Below, in pieces: positions 61,426-64,000 of a DNA stretch of 64,000 bases (the first letter of the stretch is position 1; each line of letters opens with the position of its first letter). This DNA is from Bacillota bacterium. Its GTDB lineage: Bacteria; Bacillota; Clostridia; Lachnospirales; Lachnospiraceae. A model generated the notes under the pieces. The model saw only the letters and a list, made by a program, of their open reading frames with translations. It had not been told where the DNA came from and did not search any database. The DNA is taken from contig JAEZOB010000079.1 in NCBI GenBank assembly GCA_023414355.1, positions 50,751 through 114,750 on the forward strand. The letters run 5' to 3'. The position numbers were made by a program, and so were the translations under genes.

Positions 61426-61962
61426 CTATGTCACTTTTGTCAGTCTCGTAATATAATCATCTATAGACAGGCTATATACCTTCATGTTCTTATATTCATT
61501 CTCCACTTGAAAGCCCAAATTTTCAAAAGCTTTCGTTGATCGTACATTTTTGGGATTTATCTTAGCAATTACAAGCGAAGCCCGCCATTGAAAGAAAGCA
61601 ATTTCTAAGCCTTTTATTATTGAAGCTTTTCCTAAGCCCTTTCCCCATCTTTTTTTATCACCAATTACGACTACGATCTCCGTTTCCTTTGGTTTTCTTA
61701 CAAGCTTCAAAAATCCAACAGGCTCTGTATGATCTGAGTAAATAAGATAGAAGCTGCCATAACGATTAAAGAGATGAGTCATTATCATTGTGTTGACTCT
61801 TTCTATGGTTTGCTGTAGCTCAGAAATAATGTCTGTCGATTCATTTAAATACTTCGTTATCTCATGATCCTTCATCCAACTGAGAATAGACTGTGCATCA
61901 TTTCTTGTAACCTCTTGTTTCAATTCAATTTGAGACATACTCATGGCATCAAGTCCTTTCAT
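61426..61962 (-). CDS. GNAT family N-acetyltransferase
   Basis: 178 residues. Typical GNAT layout with the acetyl-CoA loop KKRWGKGLGKASIIKGLEIA and the later AFENLGFQVENEYKN. The N-terminus MSQIELKQEVTRNDAQSILS suggests the RimJ/RimL-like subgroup, which acetylates proteins or small amines. Start uncertain: ATG at 61962, or an in-frame ATG at 61944 with AAAGGA nearby. Monocistronic; substrate unknown. Confidence 0.8.
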   Translation of the reverse strand: MKGLDAMSMSQIELKQEVTRNDAQSILSWMKDHEITKYLNESTDIISELQQTIERVNTMIMTHLFNRYGSFYLIYSDHTEPVGFLKLVRKPKETEIVVVIGDKKRWGKGLGKASIIKGLEIAFFQWRASLVIAKINPKNVRSTKAFENLGFQVENEYKNMKVYSLSIDDYITRLTKVT

Positions 61963-62178
61963 AATTCAAAGCCTTTCATAGTAACAACCATGTAACGTCT
62001 CTATGACGGTTCTTCCCTTCTTTATTCATATAATTTATATAATTATAAAGGTTAAAGTTACTTTAATGTCAATACGTACACCTAATCTTATTATAATCTA
62101 ATCTTTATATCTAATCTTGCATTTTTTTATTAAAGTGGTATACTTCATCATTGTAGTAACGGATAAACGGAGGCTCGT

Positions 62179-63738
62179 ATGGGTGTATCTAAAGTATATC
62201 GAATTCTATCTGGTCTAAATCAGCTTCGTTGGAAAATTGCAGTGAAAGGAATTCTATCGGGATTTATTGCAGGATTATTAGTAGTTCTTTATCGATTAGG
62301 CATTGAATCCGGTACTAAAACAGCCATAAAACTATATGATTTTTTAAGAAATAATCCTATCATGATTTTCCCATGGCTAATCTTAATCTCATTCATTGCT
62401 TTGTTTATATCATGGCTCATAAAAATCGAGCCCATGGCAACCGGAAGTGGTATTCCACAAGTGGAAGGTATCCTTCTCTATGGCATGAAAATGAAATGGT
62501 ATACTATATTATTCGTTCGTTTCACAGCCGGTATTATTACCTCTTTTCTAGGAGTATCCCTTGGCAGAGAAGGCCCCTCAATACAGATTGGTGCTTCCGG
62601 CAGCCAGGCGATCGCTCAAAAAATTAGCAAAAATAAGCTAGAGGAGAATTATCTAATCACAGGAGGTGCCGCAGCCGGCCTTTCAGCAGCGTTTAACGCT
62701 CCGTTATCGGGTATTGTATTTGCGCTGGAGGAAGTACATAGAAGCTTTTCCCCTCTTATCCTGATCGCTGCTACTACAGCATCATTAACAGCCGACATCG
62801 TATCAAAATACTTTTTCGGATTGAAGCCTGTCCTTGATTTTATTACAATCCCACAGCTTCCTCAAAAATATTACTTATGGCTGGTACCAGTCGGTCTAAT
62901 TTCCGGTTTTATCGGTTCTTTAACGAATAAAGTATTGCTCAAATTTCAAGTAGGATATGATTATGTTCCCAAGGTGATACGCCCTTTCATAGCGCTAATG
63001 ATAGCACTTCCCTGCGGTCTCTTTATCCCACAGGTATTGGGCGGTGGGCAGAACTTGGTTCGGATTGCAGAGACAGGAACATCTCCGATTGATGTAATAA
63101 TTGTTTTTCTTGTTATTAAGCTGATTTTTACTTGTATCTGTTTCGGTAGTGGTATTCCCGGAGGTATCTTCATGCCGATACTCTCTATTGGAGCTTTGTC
63201 CGGCTGTACAATCGGATTACTTGCATCTCGTGTAGGGCTGCCATCAGAATATATATCTATATTTACTGTTTGCGCTATGGCAGGAGCATTATCCGGCTCT
63301 GTGAAGGCTCCTATCACCAGTATTTTATTAACAGCAGAAATGACCGGGTCTCTCGTTCATATCCTTCCTGTAGCTGCTTGTTCCTTTATTGCTCTTTTAT
63401 TATCAGATGTCTTAAAGGTAACTCCTATCTATGAAGCCTTGATTGAACGAATTACCAACCATAATGAAACCTTGATCAAGAATAAAAAAGAAGGAATCGT
63501 GCTAGAATTTCCGGTAGAATTCGGCAGTATGATCTGCGATAAAAAGATATGCGATATCGTCTGGCCGGAGCATTCCCTTGTCGTCGGAATACATCGCGGT
63601 AATACAGAAATCGTGCCCAACGGAACGACAAAGATCATACCAGGAGATTATCTTGTGATTTTATCCTCTGAGCAAGCACTAAACGATATTAACTCTCAAA
63701 TCAAAAAATTGTGTTACGCAGAAAAGGAATCAATTTGA
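62179..63738 (+). CDS. ClC chloride/proton antiporter with C-terminal TrkA-C domain
   Basis: 519 residues. Membrane part (about 1-425) with selectivity motifs TGSGIPQVEG, GREGPSIQIG (external gating Glu) and GGIFMPILSIG, plus the internal proton glutamate in GIVFALEEVHRSF, so it should be an H+/Cl- exchanger rather than a channel. The C-terminal about 85 residues are a TrkA-C (RCK_C) regulatory domain (IVPNGTTKIIPGDYLVILSS), which binds nucleotides or ions and gates transport. GGAGG is nine bases before the start. Possibly a fluoride or chloride exporter; ClC-F motifs are not seen. Confidence 0.93.
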   Translation: MGVSKVYRILSGLNQLRWKIAVKGILSGFIAGLLVVLYRLGIESGTKTAIKLYDFLRNNPIMIFPWLILISFIALFISWLIKIEPMATGSGIPQVEGILLYGMKMKWYTILFVRFTAGIITSFLGVSLGREGPSIQIGASGSQAIAQKISKNKLEENYLITGGAAAGLSAAFNAPLSGIVFALEEVHRSFSPLILIAATTASLTADIVSKYFFGLKPVLDFITIPQLPQKYYLWLVPVGLISGFIGSLTNKVLLKFQVGYDYVPKVIRPFIALMIALPCGLFIPQVLGGGQNLVRIAETGTSPIDVIIVFLVIKLIFTCICFGSGIPGGIFMPILSIGALSGCTIGLLASRVGLPSEYISIFTVCAMAGALSGSVKAPITSILLTAEMTGSLVHILPVAACSFIALLLSDVLKVTPIYEALIERITNHNETLIKNKKEGIVLEFPVEFGSMICDKKICDIVWPEHSLVVGIHRGNTEIVPNGTTKIIPGDYLVILSSEQALNDINSQIKKLCYAEKESI

Positions 63739-63774
63739 TTTTTCATACTTGTAATTAAGTATTCAGTATTTTAA

Positions 63775-63821
63775 AGGCAGATAGAACATCTTACATGAGT
63801 AAGATATTTCATCTGCCTTTT
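63775..63821 (+). terminator. Terminator after the ClC gene
   Basis: AGGCAGAT...ATCTGCCT outer stem with inner CTTAC/GTAAG, followed by TTTTG. Confidence 0.75.
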
Positions 63822-63872
63822 GAATTATGAATTTAAATTATTGAGTCATCTTCCTGCATTCGTCGGCGCAAG

Positions 63873-64000
63873 TGAGTCTGTGAAAGTTTTTCTGTAAATA
63901 AGGATTTATAAGGTCTTCTATGGTAAAATATTAAATCATAGGAGGCCTTTTATTATGGCAAGAGAAAAGAAACCAGTACACAAGGTACAAATGACAGACG
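63873..64000 (+). mobile_element. Left end of a probable IS256-family insertion sequence
   Basis: From about 63873 the sequence TGAGTCTGTGAAAGTTTTTC resembles the terminal repeats of clostridial IS256-type elements, followed by a short leader and a transposase-like start. The right end is outside the window; the boundary is approximate. Confidence 0.5.
63955..64000 (+). CDS. IS256-family transposase, first 15 codons
   Basis: ATG at 63955 with GGAGG seven bases upstream; the partial product is MAREKKPVHKVQMTD. This matches the N-terminus I remember for clostridial IS256 transposases (xEKKPVHxVQMTxGKR). Only 46 bases are inside the window, so the call rests on this short stretch. Confidence 0.55.
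   Translation, partial: MAREKKPVHKVQMTD

Overview
This window looks like chromosome from a spore-forming anaerobic Firmicute, most probably a Lachnospiraceae (Clostridium cluster XIVa) species. The evidence is the A+T-rich coding sequence with strong AGGAGG-type ribosome binding sites and the spore genes (spoVB and a possible SspP-like small acid-soluble protein). It also carries pyruvate:ferredoxin oxidoreductase, a likely NfnAB electron-bifurcating pair, a split glycine decarboxylase under a tandem glycine riboswitch, a Thr T-box, and DUF5688 and DUF6774 proteins, families I associate with this group. There is no rRNA, prophage or CRISPR array. The only clear mobile element is the beginning of an apparent IS256-type element at the right edge.

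Layout. 0-11 kb: cysteine desulfurase and its Rrf2/IscR repressor, spoVB, a PAS-GGDEF cyclase, metA, ligA, an rRNA pseudouridine synthase, two small uncharacterised proteins and an EcsC-family protein. 11-18 kb: tRNA-Arg, a 250-bp multi-hairpin element, a DUF6774 gene broken by a stop codon, nifJ/por, and a secreted GH18 chitinase with a possible paired operator. 18-31 kb: DUF5688, a membrane protein, a GGDEF-EAL protein, NfnAB, an HD hydrolase operon with two small upstream genes, CYTH, a HAD-GNAT fusion, a Fur regulator, a Gly/Thr-repeat lipoprotein, and a two-gene radical-SAM DNA-metabolism operon whose promoter is flanked by two LexA-like boxes. 31-40 kb: an EAL protein fused to a Gly-rich beta-helix, an ABC-2 exporter operon, an isochorismatase-type hydrolase and a NarL-type two-component system. 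40-47.6 kb: a complete glycine cleavage operon (gcvT-gcvH-gcvPA-gcvPB-lplA-lpdA). 47.6-64 kb: a degenerate ABC ATPase, a chemoreceptor, DegV, tRNA-Thr, tRNA-Val and tRNA-Pro, an HD-GYP protein, HxlR and a nitroreductase, TGS-less thrS, a six-hairpin glycosidase-like protein, Rnk/GreA-like, MerR and GNAT proteins, a ClC antiporter, and the IS start.

How the genes work together. Central carbon, redox and nitrogen metabolism are represented by POR, NfnAB and the glycine cleavage system, which share ferredoxin and NAD(P)H pools. Four proteins make or break cyclic-di-GMP (GGDEF, GGDEF-EAL, EAL, HD-GYP), and a chemoreceptor adds to the signalling content. The ABC-2 exporter may be controlled by the two-component system lying about 1 kb away.

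The least expected signals are not classical genes. Five genes are followed immediately after their stop codons by diverged short tandem repeats (periods about 43, 33, 26, 24 and 22 bp), and in two cases the repeat unit is a copy of the gene's own last codons and stop. Two complex hairpin elements at 11.4 and 37.3 kb share a 15-base basal motif. The LexA-like control of the radical-SAM pair is the clearest functional prediction.
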